A DNA stretch of 64,000 bases. Origin: Azospirillum oleiclasticum. Lineage in GTDB: Bacteria; Pseudomonadota; Alphaproteobacteria; Azospirillales; Azospirillaceae. Below the pieces are notes generated by a model, which was not told where the DNA came from, did not search any database, and worked only from the letters and a program-made list of their open reading frames with translations. The stretch covers positions 248,001-312,000 of the forward strand of contig NZ_JABFFR010000003.1 in assembly GCF_013423485.1 (NCBI RefSeq), written 5' to 3'. Made by a program: the position numbers and the translations under genes. Below are positions 1 to 8,749 of this stretch, piece after piece (position 1 is the first letter of the stretch; each line of letters begins with the position of its first letter).

Positions 1-326
1 ACGCCATCGACGCCATCGCGGACACCCAGGGTCTGGTGGAGATCGCCCTTGACAAGGTGTGGTTGGCGGAAGGTGCAGCGGGGGGACCGGAGTATGCCGA
101 AGGATGGTACGCGATGCTGTCCGTCCGCGACACCGGTTGCGGCATGGACGCCCAGACACTGGAGCGTGCCTTCGACCCGTTCTTCACGACCAAACCGGTC
201 GGCCAGGGCACCGGGCTGGGACTTGCCATGGTCCATGGTCTCGTCGCCGACTGGGGTGGTCATGTGTCTGCCGAAAGCACCGTCGGACAGGGAACCACCG
301 TCCGCATCCTGCTGCCCGCGGTTTGA
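1..326 (+). CDS. Sensor histidine kinase, C-terminal ATPase part (truncated by window)
   Basis: Only the last ~107 residues are in the window; the reading frame is open from base 3 and the start lies upstream. The visible part is a GHKL ATP-binding domain of a sensor histidine kinase. It has the G1 box DTGCGMD, the F box FDPFFTTK and the G2 box [13 protein letters not shown], and ends in VRILLPAV as such domains do. The spelling of the F/G2 region resembles kinases of the HisKA 'HDFNNLL' type that often carry PAS and receiver domains; a near-identical F/G2 region occurs in the LOV kinase at 31549-33084. What this kinase senses cannot be told. The regulator at 427-1092 is convergent, so it is probably not its cognate partner. 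Confidence 0.9.
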   Translation, partial: AIDAIADTQGLVEIALDKVWLAEGAAGGPEYAEGWYAMLSVRDTGCGMDAQTLERAFDPFFTTKPVGQGTGLGLAMVHGLVADWGGHVSAESTVGQGTTVRILLPAV

Positions 327-426
327 ACCCTGATTCAGACGGACTTTCGAGAGGCACTGCTTCCGCAGACATACGGCCACACGTCCGGCGGCCGTGTCGG
401 TGTCCTCCAGCAGCGGCGGTTCCGGC

Positions 427-1092
427 TTACGCAGCCTCACTCCCGACCGTGTAACCCAGCCCGCGCACGGTGCGGATGACCTCCGTCCCCAGCTTCTTGC
501 GCAGCCGCGCCACGAACACCTCGATGGTGTTGCTGTCGCGGTCGAAATCCTGGGCGTAGACATGCTCGGTCAGCTCGCTGCGCGACACCACCCGGTTGCG
601 GTGCATCATCAGGTAGGCCAGCACCCGGTACTCGTGCGCGGTCAGCGTCACCGGCGCGCCGTTCGCCGTCACCCGGCCGCTGCGGGTGTCCAGCGTGACG
701 GTGCCGCAGGTCAGCTCCGCCGCGGCGTGGCCGGCGCTGCGCCGGATCAGCGCCCGCACGCGGGCCAGCAGCTCCTCCATCCGGAAGGGCTTCACCAGAT
801 AGTCGTCGGCCCCGGCGTCGATGCCCTCCACCCGCTCGTGCCAGACGCCGCGGGCGGACAGGATCAGCACCGGCATGGCGCGCCCGCCGGCCCGCCACGC
901 GCGCAGCACCGACAGCCCGTCGCGGCCGGGCAGCCCGAGGTCGAGCACCACCGCGTCGTAGGGCTCGGTCGCGCCCCGGAACTCGCCGTCCGTGCCGTCG
1001 GCCGCCTCGTCGACCGCGTAGCCCTCCGCGGCCAGCGCAGCCGCGACCTGCCGGCGCAGCGCCATCTGATCCTCGACCACGAGGACCCTCAT
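427..1092 (-). CDS. OmpR/PhoB-family response regulator (PhoP/QseB-like)
   Basis: A 221-residue two-component regulator. The N-terminal receiver has acidic residues in VVED, the phosphoacceptor Asp51 in VLDLGLPG, Ser79 in LILSA and Lys101 in YLVKPF. The C-terminal half is a winged-helix DNA-binding domain (LTAHEYRVLAYLM ... VFVARLRKKLG ... VRGLGYTV). Its start overlaps by 4 bp the stop of the PepSY gene upstream (1089-1445), so the two are translationally coupled. No kinase follows it in this window. The divergent region 1446-1561 carries a symmetrical array of direct repeats with 11-bp spacing, the layout OmpR-family dimers use, so autoregulation is likely. PhoP/QseB-like regulators next to PepSY genes are common in proteobacteria. 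Confidence 0.95.
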   Translation of the reverse strand: MRVLVVEDQMALRRQVAAALAAEGYAVDEAADGTDGEFRGATEPYDAVVLDLGLPGRDGLSVLRAWRAGGRAMPVLILSARGVWHERVEGIDAGADDYLVKPFRMEELLARVRALIRRSAGHAAAELTCGTVTLDTRSGRVTANGAPVTLTAHEYRVLAYLMMHRNRVVSRSELTEHVYAQDFDRDSNTIEVFVARLRKKLGTEVIRTVRGLGYTVGSEAA

Positions 1093-1445
1093 GGCGGCGC
1101 TCCCGGTTTGCGCCGCGCGGACTCCAGGTCGCGGCCCTTGGCCTTGAGCAGCCGGCCGCTGCGGGCGTCGTAGACCAGCTCGATCTTGCGGCCGCCGGAC
1201 GCCAGGATTTCGATCTCGTACACGGCGGCGCCGTCCTCCTCCTCCAGCTCCACGTCGAGCACGCGGCCCACGAAGTCACGCTCCACCCGGTCCAGCACGG
1301 CGCGCAGCGGCAGCAGCTCGCCACTCTGCACGCCGGCGCGCGCGCGGTCATGGTCGTCGGCCCGGACGGATCCCGCAGGGCCAGCCAGCGTCAGGGCCAC
1401 GCCGGTGGCCACGGCCAGGAAGGGGCGGTTTCGGTTCCTCGTCAT
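1089..1445 (-). CDS. Secreted PepSY-domain protein
   Basis: A 118-residue exported protein starting at the ATG read MTRNRNRPF; a longer in-frame reading upstream would run through the operator and lacks a signal sequence at its start. Residues ~8-28 form a signal peptide ending near VRADD. The rest is one PepSY domain (VYEIEILASGGRKIELVYDARSGRLLKAKG). PepSY domains are periplasmic or membrane domains often linked to two-component systems and iron/heme or protease inhibition; the exact role here is unknown. It is the first gene of an operon with the response regulator and is divergent from a second PepSY gene. Confidence 0.85.
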   Translation of the reverse strand: MTRNRNRPFLAVATGVALTLAGPAGSVRADDHDRARAGVQSGELLPLRAVLDRVERDFVGRVLDVELEEEDGAAVYEIEILASGGRKIELVYDARSGRLLKAKGRDLESARRKPGAPP

Positions 1446-1469
1446 GGTCCCATATGGCGCCAAACCCGA

Positions 1470-1508
1470 TGAACGCAGGCTGAACGCACCGTTCAGGTGC
1501 GGTTCAGG
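1470..1508. promoter_or_regulatory. Symmetrical operator between divergent PepSY genes
   Basis: The divergent region holds four five-base half-sites: TGAAC at 1470-1474 and 1481-1485, and GTTCA at 1491-1495 and 1502-1506. Each pair repeats at 11 bp (TGAACGCA twice; GTTCAGG twice) and the two pairs are inverted about position 1488. OmpR-family regulators bind direct repeats with ~11-bp spacing, so this is the likely target of the adjacent regulator, one dimer facing each promoter. The repeats are seen; binding is inferred. Confidence 0.6.
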
Positions 1509-1561
1509 GGCGCTCCCCCATGATCCTGCCATCGACGACGACAACGGAAAAGGACATCACC

Positions 1562-1858
1562 ATGAACCGCAAGACCATCGCCGCCGCCCTGCTGATCGCC
1601 GGCACCCTGGCCGCCGGGAGCGCCGCCCTGGCCCAGCAGTCGGCACCCGCCCCGCAGGGGCCCGCCGCCGCGACCGCGCCCGTGCTGACCATCCAGGAGG
1701 TGATGGACCGGCTGACCCGGGAGGGCTGGCGTGACATCACCAAGATCGAGCACGAGCGCGGCAAGTACGAGGTGAAGGCGCGCGGCGCCGACGGCGTGCG
1801 CATGGAACTGGACATCGACGACCGCACCGGCGCCATCCTGAAGCAGGAACGCGACTGA
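1562..1858 (+). CDS. Secreted PepSY-domain protein
   Basis: A 98-residue exported protein beginning MNRKTIAAALLIAG with a clean signal peptide cut near ALAQQ. After a Pro/Ala-rich spacer it has one PepSY domain: VMDRLTREGWRDITKIEHERGKY, then VRMELDIDDRTGAILKQE at the C terminus. It is divergent from the PepSY-regulator operon and shares its operator region, so it is probably a target of that regulator. A GGAAAAGGA-type site lies just upstream of the ATG. Function beyond a small periplasmic PepSY protein is unknown. Confidence 0.88.
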   Translation: MNRKTIAAALLIAGTLAAGSAALAQQSAPAPQGPAAATAPVLTIQEVMDRLTREGWRDITKIEHERGKYEVKARGADGVRMELDIDDRTGAILKQERD

Positions 1859-2002
1859 GCCCTTCCGGTCCGGAGCGCGGCACCGCTTGCGACAAGCAAG
1901 GGGCGCCGCGCGTCGGCATTGCCCAATCATGGTTAAAGGTATAGACCTTCGGGGTAGCGCCTGCGCGACCGCGCGATCCGGGGAACTGGCCGGGGAATTG
2001 GG

Positions 2003-2305
2003 ATGACCGACATCGACGACCTGCTGGGTTCGGCCTCGTCCGGAATGGACGGCACCGGCTCCTTCGCCATCGGCGATGCGCCGGTCGAGATCAAGGTGGT
2101 CATCGGCACCGCCCAGCTCCGTGTCCGCGATCTGCTGAAACTCGGCCGCGGCGCCGTGGTGGAGTTGGACCGCCATCTGAAGGACCCTACCGACGTGTAT
2201 GTGGAGGGGGTGCTGGTGGCGCGTGGAGAGGTGGTCATCGTCGACGACAAGATCGGCGTGACCCTGTCCGACTTCATCAAATCCAACCGCGAGTGGAAGC
2301 GCTGA
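2003..2305 (+). CDS. fliN: Flagellar motor switch protein FliN
   Basis: A 100-residue protein with the SpoA/FliN fold. The N-terminal ~27 residues are a variable, Gly/Ser-rich lead-in; residues ~28-95 match FliN: VEIKVVIGTAQLRVRDLLKLG, then VELDR, then VYVEGVLVARGEVVIVDDKIGV. FliN forms the bottom of the C ring and, with FliM and FliG, controls rotation. No other flagellar gene is in the window, so this copy stands apart from a main flagellar cluster; it could serve either the polar or the lateral motor, or be a second copy. Length fits FliN (about 100-140 aa). Confidence 0.88.
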   Translation: MTDIDDLLGSASSGMDGTGSFAIGDAPVEIKVVIGTAQLRVRDLLKLGRGAVVELDRHLKDPTDVYVEGVLVARGEVVIVDDKIGVTLSDFIKSNREWKR

Positions 2306-2364
2306 CGCCGAGTCCCGCCCCGATCCCACCCGCCCCATGCCTGTCCGACCATGATGGAGCCTTC

Positions 2365-3501
2365 GTGATCGCCGACCGTTTGCGCCGGCTCGCCGGCAGC
2401 CGCCGGGCCGCCACCTGGGCCTCGGCCCTGCTGCTCGTGGGGGCCGGTGCCGCCGCCGCCTCCGTCTTTCCCTTCATGGCCGGGCTGCCGGACGTCACCG
2501 CGGTCTACAGCACGCCGCAGCCGGTGGTCGGGATGAAGCCCGGCGTCAAGCTGCCGGTCTACGACGTGCAGCCCGACGGCCGCGCCGTGCGCAGCGGGCA
2601 GGCCTATGTGGACGGCGAGGGGCGCCTCCAGCTCTCCCGTTACGACGGCCGCCGCGAATCCGCCGCCGTGCCGGAAGCGGTGCTGATGCCGGCCAGCGTC
2701 CGCTCGCTGTGGGTGCTGGCGACCGAGGCGGAGCGGGAGGAGCTGCGCAACACCGCGCGCGGCTTCATCCGGGCGCTCGGCGCGGCCATCGATGGCGCGG
2801 TGAACTCGCCGGTGTTCGACACGGAATACAAGCCGGTCATCGAGGACACCATCCGGACGGCGGCCACCGCCGCGTGGGCGTCGCCTCCGGTTCAGGCGGC
2901 CTTCGCCGATCTGCTCCAGGTGGCCGACCCGATGCTGCGGCAGGTGGCGGCGGACGACCTGCGGCCGGCGCTGGTGGAGCGGTTGCAGCCCGCCCTGTGG
3001 CAGGCGGTGCGGACCAACGCCGTGAACATCATCGACGTGTTCTCCGACTTCCGGCTCGACCTGAAGCCGCTGGAGAACGCGGTCAGCGGCGCCATCGCCG
3101 ACCGGCGGGTGCGCGACGGCATGGCCGGCATGCTGGCGATCCTGGCCGGCACCCACCAGATGCGCCTGCTGGCCGAGCGGTTGGGCGGTGAATTCCTGCA
3201 CAACCTGCGCAACGACCCGCGGCTGGCCGACACCATCGGCCGCATGATGCAGGACGGACGCCTGTCCGCTTACCTGGAGCCGCTGGGCGACCCGGCGCTG
3301 ACGCTGGCGCGGGCGGTGCCGCGCACGCTGGCGCGGCTGGACGAACACGCCGACCTCAACTCGCTCGCCGCCGACATCTTCAAGATGCAGGCACGGGGCA
3401 TCAGCAGCCATGTCGTGATCCACATGACCGCCAAGGACCGCGACCGCGTCGCCGTCATCGACCCGCTTGCTCCCGTCACCCTCGTGCGGGAGGCCCGCTG
3501 A
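2365..3501 (+). CDS. Membrane-anchored protein of unknown function, partner of Mla-like ABC transporter
   Basis: I do not recognise the family. The GTG at 2365 is chosen because GGAG sits five bases before it; an in-frame ATG at 2293 would overlap fliN and lacks such a site. The 378-residue product has one N-terminal membrane segment (WASALLLVGAGAAAASVFPF) and then a predicted extracytoplasmic, mainly helical body rich in LL, AA and E/R. Its stop overlaps the start of the ABC gene (TGATG), so the two are made together. In Mla systems a substrate-binding MCE protein is membrane-anchored in the same way, and the early part (STPQPVVGMKPGVKLPVYDV) could be a diverged MCE-like strand, but I see no clear MCE signature. 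Confidence 0.7.
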   Translation: MIADRLRRLAGSRRAATWASALLLVGAGAAAASVFPFMAGLPDVTAVYSTPQPVVGMKPGVKLPVYDVQPDGRAVRSGQAYVDGEGRLQLSRYDGRRESAAVPEAVLMPASVRSLWVLATEAEREELRNTARGFIRALGAAIDGAVNSPVFDTEYKPVIEDTIRTAATAAWASPPVQAAFADLLQVADPMLRQVAADDLRPALVERLQPALWQAVRTNAVNIIDVFSDFRLDLKPLENAVSGAIADRRVRDGMAGMLAILAGTHQMRLLAERLGGEFLHNLRNDPRLADTIGRMMQDGRLSAYLEPLGDPALTLARAVPRTLARLDEHADLNSLAADIFKMQARGISSHVVIHMTAKDRDRVAVIDPLAPVTLVREAR

Positions 3502-5021
3502 TGACCACCGCCGTGCTTGAAAAGCCCATCCTGTCGCTCCGCGGCCTGACCATCGTGGCGCCGGGCGGCACCACGCTGGTGGAGAACGCCTCCTTCGACA
3601 TCGGAGCCGGCGAGATCGTGCTGCTGGTGGGGCCGTCGGGGTCGGGCAAATCGACCATCATCAACCTGCTGTCCGGCCTGCCCGACGCCAAGGCCGGCGG
3701 CTGGCGGGTGACCGGCACGCTGGATTGCGGCGGCCGCCATCTCGACCTGTCGCGTGAGCGCAGCGACGTCGGCGGTCTGGTGTTCCAGGACAACGCGCTG
3801 TTCGACGACCTGACGGCTGGCGAAAACCTGCGCATCGCCGCCGATCATGCGCCCGCAACCGACGGCGAGCTGCGCACGCTGGCGACGTCCCTGCTGCCGG
3901 ACGTGGCGGCGGACAAGCCGGTCAGTTCCTGCTCCGGCGGCCAGCAGCAGCGGGTGGCGATCGCGCGCACCCTGCTCGCCAACCGTCCCATCCTGTTCTT
4001 CGACGAGCCGAACTCCGGCCTCGACATCCGCTCCTCGCGGGCGCTGGCGGGCATGGTGCGCGACATCTGCAAGCGCATGGGCAAGCCCGCCGTCATCGTC
4101 GCCCACCATGTGGAGGATCTGCTGCCGGAAGCGGATCGCGTCCTGCTGCTGGACACCCGCAACCGCTGCCTGCGCGCGGTCGAGCCGTCGCTGGACGCGA
4201 TCGAGCGGGAGCTTCTGGCCCTCGACCCGTCGGCATCGCGCGTGTCGGACGGGCCCGCGACAGCCGAGCCGTCCGCCGCCCCCTGGGAAGGCCGCCTGCC
4301 CTCGGCCAGCCGAGGCCACTGGTTCAGCCGCTATTTCCTGGAGTATTTCTGGGTGCTCTGCGCCTCGCCGCTGATGCTGATGTATGTGGCGATCGGCGGC
4401 ATGATCGTGGGCTTCGTGGAGATCTGGTTCGGCTTCAACTATCACTCCTTCGGCGGCTACCTGAAGTCGCTGCTGCACGACGAGACGCTGGTCGGGCTTG
4501 GCCTCATCCAGGTGACGGTCGCCGTGCCGCTGATCACCGGCATCCTGGTGGTGGCGCGCAACAACGCGATCATCGCCGCCGACCTCGGCAACCGCGTGCT
4601 GTCCAGCCAGTTCCGCGCCATGGCGAACCTGCGCATCCCTGCCATGGCCTATCTGATCGGCTCGGTCCTGCTGAACATGGTGTTCGCGTCGGTGGTGCTG
4701 ATGGCGGTCAGCATGTCGACAGCCGCCTGGACGTCGCTGCAAACCTGGCACCTGCTGTTTCCCGGACAGTCGTCGGAGCTGTTCCGCGAGAATTTCTTCC
4801 GCGTCTTCCTCAACGGCGGCCCGCATGTGACCATGGATCTGGTGTGGGTGCTGGTGAAGACGGTGACCAGCTCGGTCGTCGCCGGACTGGCCGCCATCGT
4901 CATCGGGCTGCGCAAGAAGGACTCGGTCGTGGCGATCAACTACGCCATCGCCGAGAGCATCATCGCCGGCGTGTCGATCACCCTGTTCGTCCACGCCATC
5001 GTGGGAATCTTCCAGTTCTGA
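3501..5021 (+). CDS. ABC transporter with ATPase and MlaE-like permease fused in one chain
   Basis: A 506-residue fusion. Residues ~10-235 are an ABC ATPase: Walker [11 protein letters not shown]-loop LVFQDN, signature CSGGQQQR, Walker B ILFFDEP and switch His in VAHH. Residues ~280-506 are a permease with about five hydrophobic segments and the MlaE-like central motif ARNNAIIAADLGNRVLSSQFRAM followed by LRIPAMAYLIG. MlaF and MlaE are normally two proteins that move phospholipid between outer and inner membranes; here they are one, ATPase first. The coupled upstream gene may be the membrane-anchored partner. The substrate is not shown by the sequence; lipid is inferred from the MlaE-like half. 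Confidence 0.85.
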   Translation: MTTAVLEKPILSLRGLTIVAPGGTTLVENASFDIGAGEIVLLVGPSGSGKSTIINLLSGLPDAKAGGWRVTGTLDCGGRHLDLSRERSDVGGLVFQDNALFDDLTAGENLRIAADHAPATDGELRTLATSLLPDVAADKPVSSCSGGQQQRVAIARTLLANRPILFFDEPNSGLDIRSSRALAGMVRDICKRMGKPAVIVAHHVEDLLPEADRVLLLDTRNRCLRAVEPSLDAIERELLALDPSASRVSDGPATAEPSAAPWEGRLPSASRGHWFSRYFLEYFWVLCASPLMLMYVAIGGMIVGFVEIWFGFNYHSFGGYLKSLLHDETLVGLGLIQVTVAVPLITGILVVARNNAIIAADLGNRVLSSQFRAMANLRIPAMAYLIGSVLLNMVFASVVLMAVSMSTAAWTSLQTWHLLFPGQSSELFRENFFRVFLNGGPHVTMDLVWVLVKTVTSSVVAGLAAIVIGLRKKDSVVAINYAIAESIIAGVSITLFVHAIVGIFQF

Positions 5022-5026
5022 CGGTG

Positions 5027-5044
5027 GGGCGGCTGCGGCCGCCC
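5027..5044. terminator. Hairpin between convergent ABC and rlpA genes
   Basis: GGGCGGC and GCCGCCC form a perfect 7-bp stem around the loop TGCG, directly after the ABC stop codon and 8 bp from the rlpA stop. It could end transcription from both sides, but there is no T-tract on either strand. Confidence 0.35.
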
Positions 5045-5051
5045 TTCCGCG

Positions 5052-5498
5052 TCAGCGCTCGCTGTTCTCCGCGGTCTGCTCGTCGTCCTTCTTAGCGGCG
5101 GCGAGCTGTTCCTCGGTCGCCTCGATCTTCACCTTCGCGGTGCCGTCGTCCTTGATGCCGAGATGGTCGGCGGCCTTGCTCGACAGGTCGATGACCCGCC
5201 CCTTCACGTAGGGGCCGCGGTCGTTGATCTGGACCTCGACTTCGCGGCCGTTCTCCGGATTCTTCACCGTCACCTCGCTGCCCAGCGGCAGGGTGCGGTG
5301 CGCCGCGGTCAGGTCGTTCTGGTCGAAACGCTCACCGCTGGCGGTCTTCTTGCCGTGGAAGCCGGGCCCGTACCAGGATGCGCGCCCCGTCTGCTCGAAC
5401 GCGGGTTCATCGTCGGCAAAGGCGGGAGTTATCAACATAAGCGCCAACGAAAGGCCGGCGACGATCGAACGGACGGGCGTGGTCATTCGGCCCGGCAT
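5052..5498 (-). CDS. rlpA: Septal-ring lytic transglycosylase-like protein RlpA
   Basis: A 148-residue exported protein with one double-psi beta-barrel (DPBB) domain. The start MPGRMTTPVRS is chosen because GGAG lies six bases upstream; longer readings exist. A signal peptide ends near TPAFADD. The DPBB shows GRASWYGPGFHGKKTASGERF, AAHRTLPLGSEVTV and VQINDRGPYVKGRVIDLS, where the Asp of NDRGPY is the catalytic residue in active RlpA enzymes. The C terminus is a charged Lys/Glu tail and there is no SPOR domain, so this is a short RlpA. Its usual role is cutting glycan strands bare of stem peptides at the septum. Confidence 0.88.
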   Translation of the reverse strand: MPGRMTTPVRSIVAGLSLALMLITPAFADDEPAFEQTGRASWYGPGFHGKKTASGERFDQNDLTAAHRTLPLGSEVTVKNPENGREVEVQINDRGPYVKGRVIDLSSKAADHLGIKDDGTAKVKIEATEEQLAAAKKDDEQTAENSER

Positions 5499-5614
5499 GC
5501 TTGTCTCCATCGTGGTGTGCCCAACGGCACGGTTGACACGACGAACGCACGCGTGAACGGCAATGTTCCAGGCAGCCCGTTGCGGGTTGGTGGTGGTATG
5601 CCACCTTCCGCGCG

Positions 5615-6703
5615 TCACTCCTCCAGTATCTCGCGGAGGGCGGCGACCACCGCCCGGTTCTCCTCCTCCGATCCGATGGTGATGCGCAGACAGTCGGTGA
5701 GGGCGTAATCGGTGACGCTCTTCACCAGGATGCCGCGGCGTGCCAGATGCTCCGTCACCTGCGGCACGCCCAGCGACGGATCGGGCGGGATGCGCGCCAG
5801 AATGAAGTTGCAGACGCTGGGATAGACCCTCACGCCGATGGCTTCCAGCTCGTGCGACAGCCAGGGCAGCCAGTGGGCGGTGTGCGCGAAGGTCGCCTCC
5901 TCATGGCCGGTGTCGGCGAGTGCGGCGATCGCCGCCTCCTGCGCCGGCAGGGACACGTTGAAGGGCCCGCGCACGTGGTTGAGCGCACCGACCACGCTTC
6001 CCGGCCCGTAGGCCCAGCCGACCCGCAACCCCGCCAGCCCGTGGATCTTCGAGAAGGTGCGGACCATCATCACGTTGTCGCAGGACTCCACCAGCTCCGT
6101 CCCCTCGGAGTAGTTGTTCCGGCGGCAATACTCGGCGTAGGCGGAATCCAGCACCAGCAGCGTGTGCTTGGGCAGCCCGGCGCGCAGACGTTGCACCGCT
6201 TCCGCGGTGATGTAGGTCCCCGTCGGGTTGTTCGGGTTGGCGAGGAAGCAGAGCTTGGTCCGTTCTCCGGCGCGGTCGATCATGGCGTCCACGTCCACCA
6301 CCATGTCGCGCTCCATGGCGACCACCGGGGTGGCGCCGCTCGCGCGTACCGCCTTGAGGAAGCCGCGGTAACCGTGCTCGTGGGTCAGCACCTCGTCCCC
6401 CGGCCCGGCGTAGGCCTGGCAGACGAGGTGGATCATCTCGTCCGACCCGCCGGCACAGACCACCCGCTCCGCGTCCAGCTCGTAGCGGCGGGCGATGGCG
6501 CGGCGCAGCCGTTCATGGTCGGCGGACGGGTAGCGGTGGATCTGCGTCGCCACCTTGCGGTAGGCGGCCAGCGCTGCCGGGCTCGGCCCCAGCGGGTTGA
6601 CGGTCAGCGACAGGTCGATCCAGGCGCGATCCTCCTCCGGCGGGCGGATGGGGCGGTACACCTTGATCTGGCCAACGCCGGGGCGCGGGTTCAGCAGTTC
6701 CAT
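5615..6703 (-). CDS. hisC: Histidinol-phosphate aminotransferase
   Basis: A 362-residue fold-type I PLP aminotransferase. The start MELLNPRPGVGQI is set by a GGAGG seven bases upstream. Features of HisC: the N-terminal Pro-rich YRPIRPP segment, SLTVNPLGPSP, the cofactor region CAGGSDEMIHLVCQAY, FLANPNNPTG, LDSAYAEY, the PLP-lysine motif TFSKIHGLAGLRVGW, and the C-terminal LRITIGSEEENRAV. It converts imidazole-acetol phosphate and glutamate to histidinol phosphate. HisC paralogues may also act on aromatic amino acids, so specificity is not certain. hisI lies on the opposite strand about 6 kb away, so his genes here are scattered. Confidence 0.9.
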   Translation of the reverse strand: MELLNPRPGVGQIKVYRPIRPPEEDRAWIDLSLTVNPLGPSPAALAAYRKVATQIHRYPSADHERLRRAIARRYELDAERVVCAGGSDEMIHLVCQAYAGPGDEVLTHEHGYRGFLKAVRASGATPVVAMERDMVVDVDAMIDRAGERTKLCFLANPNNPTGTYITAEAVQRLRAGLPKHTLLVLDSAYAEYCRRNNYSEGTELVESCDNVMMVRTFSKIHGLAGLRVGWAYGPGSVVGALNHVRGPFNVSLPAQEAAIAALADTGHEEATFAHTAHWLPWLSHELEAIGVRVYPSVCNFILARIPPDPSLGVPQVTEHLARRGILVKSVTDYALTDCLRITIGSEEENRAVVAALREILEE

Positions 6704-6785
6704 GGGTGTCCTCCGGAGCGTTGAAGCGGCATGAACGCTGCCCCATTCAACCCCAAACCGGCGCCGGATCGCCAGTGTTCCGAGA

Positions 6786-6806
6786 GGCGCGGCGGAATGC
6801 CGCGCC
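6786..6806 (-). terminator. Hairpin after aapP
   Basis: GGCGCGGC and GCCGCGCC form a perfect 8-bp stem with a 5-base loop about 25 bp beyond the aapP stop codon. No U-tract follows, so it may be a Rho-assisted terminator or a 3'-end protecting stem of the aap mRNA. It also lies in the region upstream of hisC. Confidence 0.4.
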
Positions 6807-6830
6807 GCCCGAAGGACAGGCACATCCTCA

Positions 6831-7610
6831 TCAATGGCTGAGAATTTGGCTCAGGAACAGCCGGGTGCGTTCGGAGCGCGGGTTGGTGAAGAACTCGTCG
6901 GGCGTGTTCTGCTCGACGATCTCGCCGCGGTCCATGAAGATCACCCGGTCGGCGACGGACTTGGCGAAGCCCATCTCGTGGGTGACGCACAACATGGTCA
7001 TGCCGGTCTCCGCCAGACCGATCATGACGTCCAGCACCTCCTTGACCATCTCGGGATCAAGGGCCGAAGTCGGCTCGTCGAAAAGCATGATCTTTGGGCT
7101 CATGCACAACGAACGGGCGATCGCCACACGCTGCTGCTGACCGCCGGAGAGCTGGCCGGGGAACTTGTTCGCCTGACTGGCGATCTGCACCCGCTCCAGA
7201 TACTTCATGGCGGTGGCCTCCGCCTCCGCCTTGGGCTGACGCCGCACCCAGATCGGGGCCAGCGTGCAGTTCTCCAGCACCGTCAGGTGCGGGAACAGGT
7301 TGAAGTGCTGGAACACCATGCCGACCTCACGGCGCACCAGCTCGATGTTCTTCAGGTTGTTGGTCAGCTCGATCCCATCGACGATGATCTGGCCGCGCTG
7401 GTGCTCCTCCAGCCGGTTGATGCAGCGGATCAACGTGGACTTGCCGGACCCCGAGGGCCCGCAGACGACGATTCGCTCGCCCTTGCGGACCGACAGGTTG
7501 ATGTCCTTCAGCACATGGAACTCGCCGTACCATTTGTGCACGCCGACGCACTGGATGATGGCGTCGGTGCCGGTCTGGCGCTGCGCCGCGGCGCTGGTCG
7601 TGGTGGCCAT
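6831..7610 (-). CDS. aapP: General L-amino acid ABC transporter, ATPase AapP
   Basis: A 259-residue polar-amino-acid ABC ATPase, last gene of aapJQMP. It carries Walker [11 protein letters not shown]-loop MVFQHFN, signature LSGGQQQR, Walker [15 protein letters not shown] and the switch [10 protein letters not shown], plus the family-typical C terminus [15 protein letters not shown]. It powers uptake through the AapQ-AapM channel. The reading frame is open far upstream, but the ATG read [10 protein letters not shown], 26 bp after aapM with GGAG before it, is the evident start. Confidence 0.94.
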   Translation of the reverse strand: MATTTSAAAQRQTGTDAIIQCVGVHKWYGEFHVLKDINLSVRKGERIVVCGPSGSGKSTLIRCINRLEEHQRGQIIVDGIELTNNLKNIELVRREVGMVFQHFNLFPHLTVLENCTLAPIWVRRQPKAEAEATAMKYLERVQIASQANKFPGQLSGGQQQRVAIARSLCMSPKIMLFDEPTSALDPEMVKEVLDVMIGLAETGMTMLCVTHEMGFAKSVADRVIFMDRGEIVEQNTPDEFFTNPRSERTRLFLSQILSH

Positions 7611-7636
7611 GGGTGTCTCTCCTACCCGGTCTTGCG

Positions 7637-8746
7637 TCAGCGCCGGCGGGCGCGGTTGAGGTCCTTCTCCAGCCATTGGCTGTATTTGGACATGAAGAAG
7701 CAGAAGACCCAATAGATCAGGCCGATGAACAGATAGGCCTCCTTGTAGAAGCCGCGCCAGGTCGGGTCGGTCAGCGCCGCCTTGGCGGTGCCCAGCAGGT
7801 CGTACAGCCCGATGATGATGACGAGCGAGGTGTCCTTGAAGAAGCTGATGAAGGTGTTGACCAGCGGCGGGATGGCGATGGCGAGGGCCTGCGGCAGGAT
7901 GATCTTGCGCATCTTCAGCCAATAGCCGAGACCCAGCCCGTCCGCCGCCTCGTACTGTCCCTTCGGGATGGCCTGGAGACCGCCGCGGATGGCCTCGGCC
8001 ATATAGGCGGCGGCGAACAGGATGAAGGCCACCTGCGCGCGCACCAGCTTGTCGATGGTGACACCGTTGGGCAGGAACAACGGGAGCATGACCGACGCCA
8101 TGAACAGCAGGCTGATCAGCGGCACGCCACGGATCAGCTCGATGTAGGCGACGCTGACCGCCTTGATGCCCGGCAGGTTCGACCGCCGGCCGAGCGCCAG
8201 CAGGATCGACATCGGGAAGGCGACGGCCAGCCCGACGACCGACAGGATGATGGTCAGCGGCAAGCCGCCCCACAGCGAGTTCTCGACGTAGGTGAGCCCC
8301 AGCACCCCGCCCCACATCAGCGCGCTGACCAGCGCCAGCCCGCCCGCCCAGACGGCGAGGAACCACGGCTTCCAAAAGCGCTTGTCGCAGCTCGCCGCCA
8401 GCAGACCGATGAAGATCATGATGGTCAGCAGCGGGCGCCACTGCTCGTCGTAGGGAAAGGTGCCGAACAGGATGAAGCGCAACTTCTCGCTGACGAAGGA
8501 CCAGCAGGCGCCGCTGTAATCGGCCCGGCATTCCTGCACGGGTGCCGAAAATCCGTGCGCGTTGATCACCAGCCAGGACAACAGGCCGGGGATGATCTTG
8601 TAGAGGAGCCAGATGATGGAGATGGTGAGGAGCGCGTTGTACCAGGTGTTGAACAGGTTGTTGCGCACCCAGGCGATCGGGCCGACCACGGTGATCGGCG
8701 GACGTTCATCGGGGAGCGAACCGGCGTGTTGCACGTTCTCCGTCAT
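7637..8746 (-). CDS. aapM: General L-amino acid ABC transporter, permease AapM
   Basis: A 369-residue inner-membrane permease of the His/Glu/Gln/Arg family. It has an N-terminal membrane segment ([21 protein letters not shown]), a periplasmic insert with two cysteines ([11 protein letters not shown]), and a C-terminal BPD_transp_1 domain with the EAA loop [25 protein letters not shown]. The stop of aapQ and this start are only 3 bp apart. With AapQ it forms the channel for a broad range of L-amino acids, a transporter type well known from rhizobia, where it matters in symbiosis and osmotic response. Confidence 0.93.
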   Translation of the reverse strand: MTENVQHAGSLPDERPPITVVGPIAWVRNNLFNTWYNALLTISIIWLLYKIIPGLLSWLVINAHGFSAPVQECRADYSGACWSFVSEKLRFILFGTFPYDEQWRPLLTIMIFIGLLAASCDKRFWKPWFLAVWAGGLALVSALMWGGVLGLTYVENSLWGGLPLTIILSVVGLAVAFPMSILLALGRRSNLPGIKAVSVAYIELIRGVPLISLLFMASVMLPLFLPNGVTIDKLVRAQVAFILFAAAYMAEAIRGGLQAIPKGQYEAADGLGLGYWLKMRKIILPQALAIAIPPLVNTFISFFKDTSLVIIIGLYDLLGTAKAALTDPTWRGFYKEAYLFIGLIYWVFCFFMSKYSQWLEKDLNRARRR

Positions 8747-8749
8747 GGC

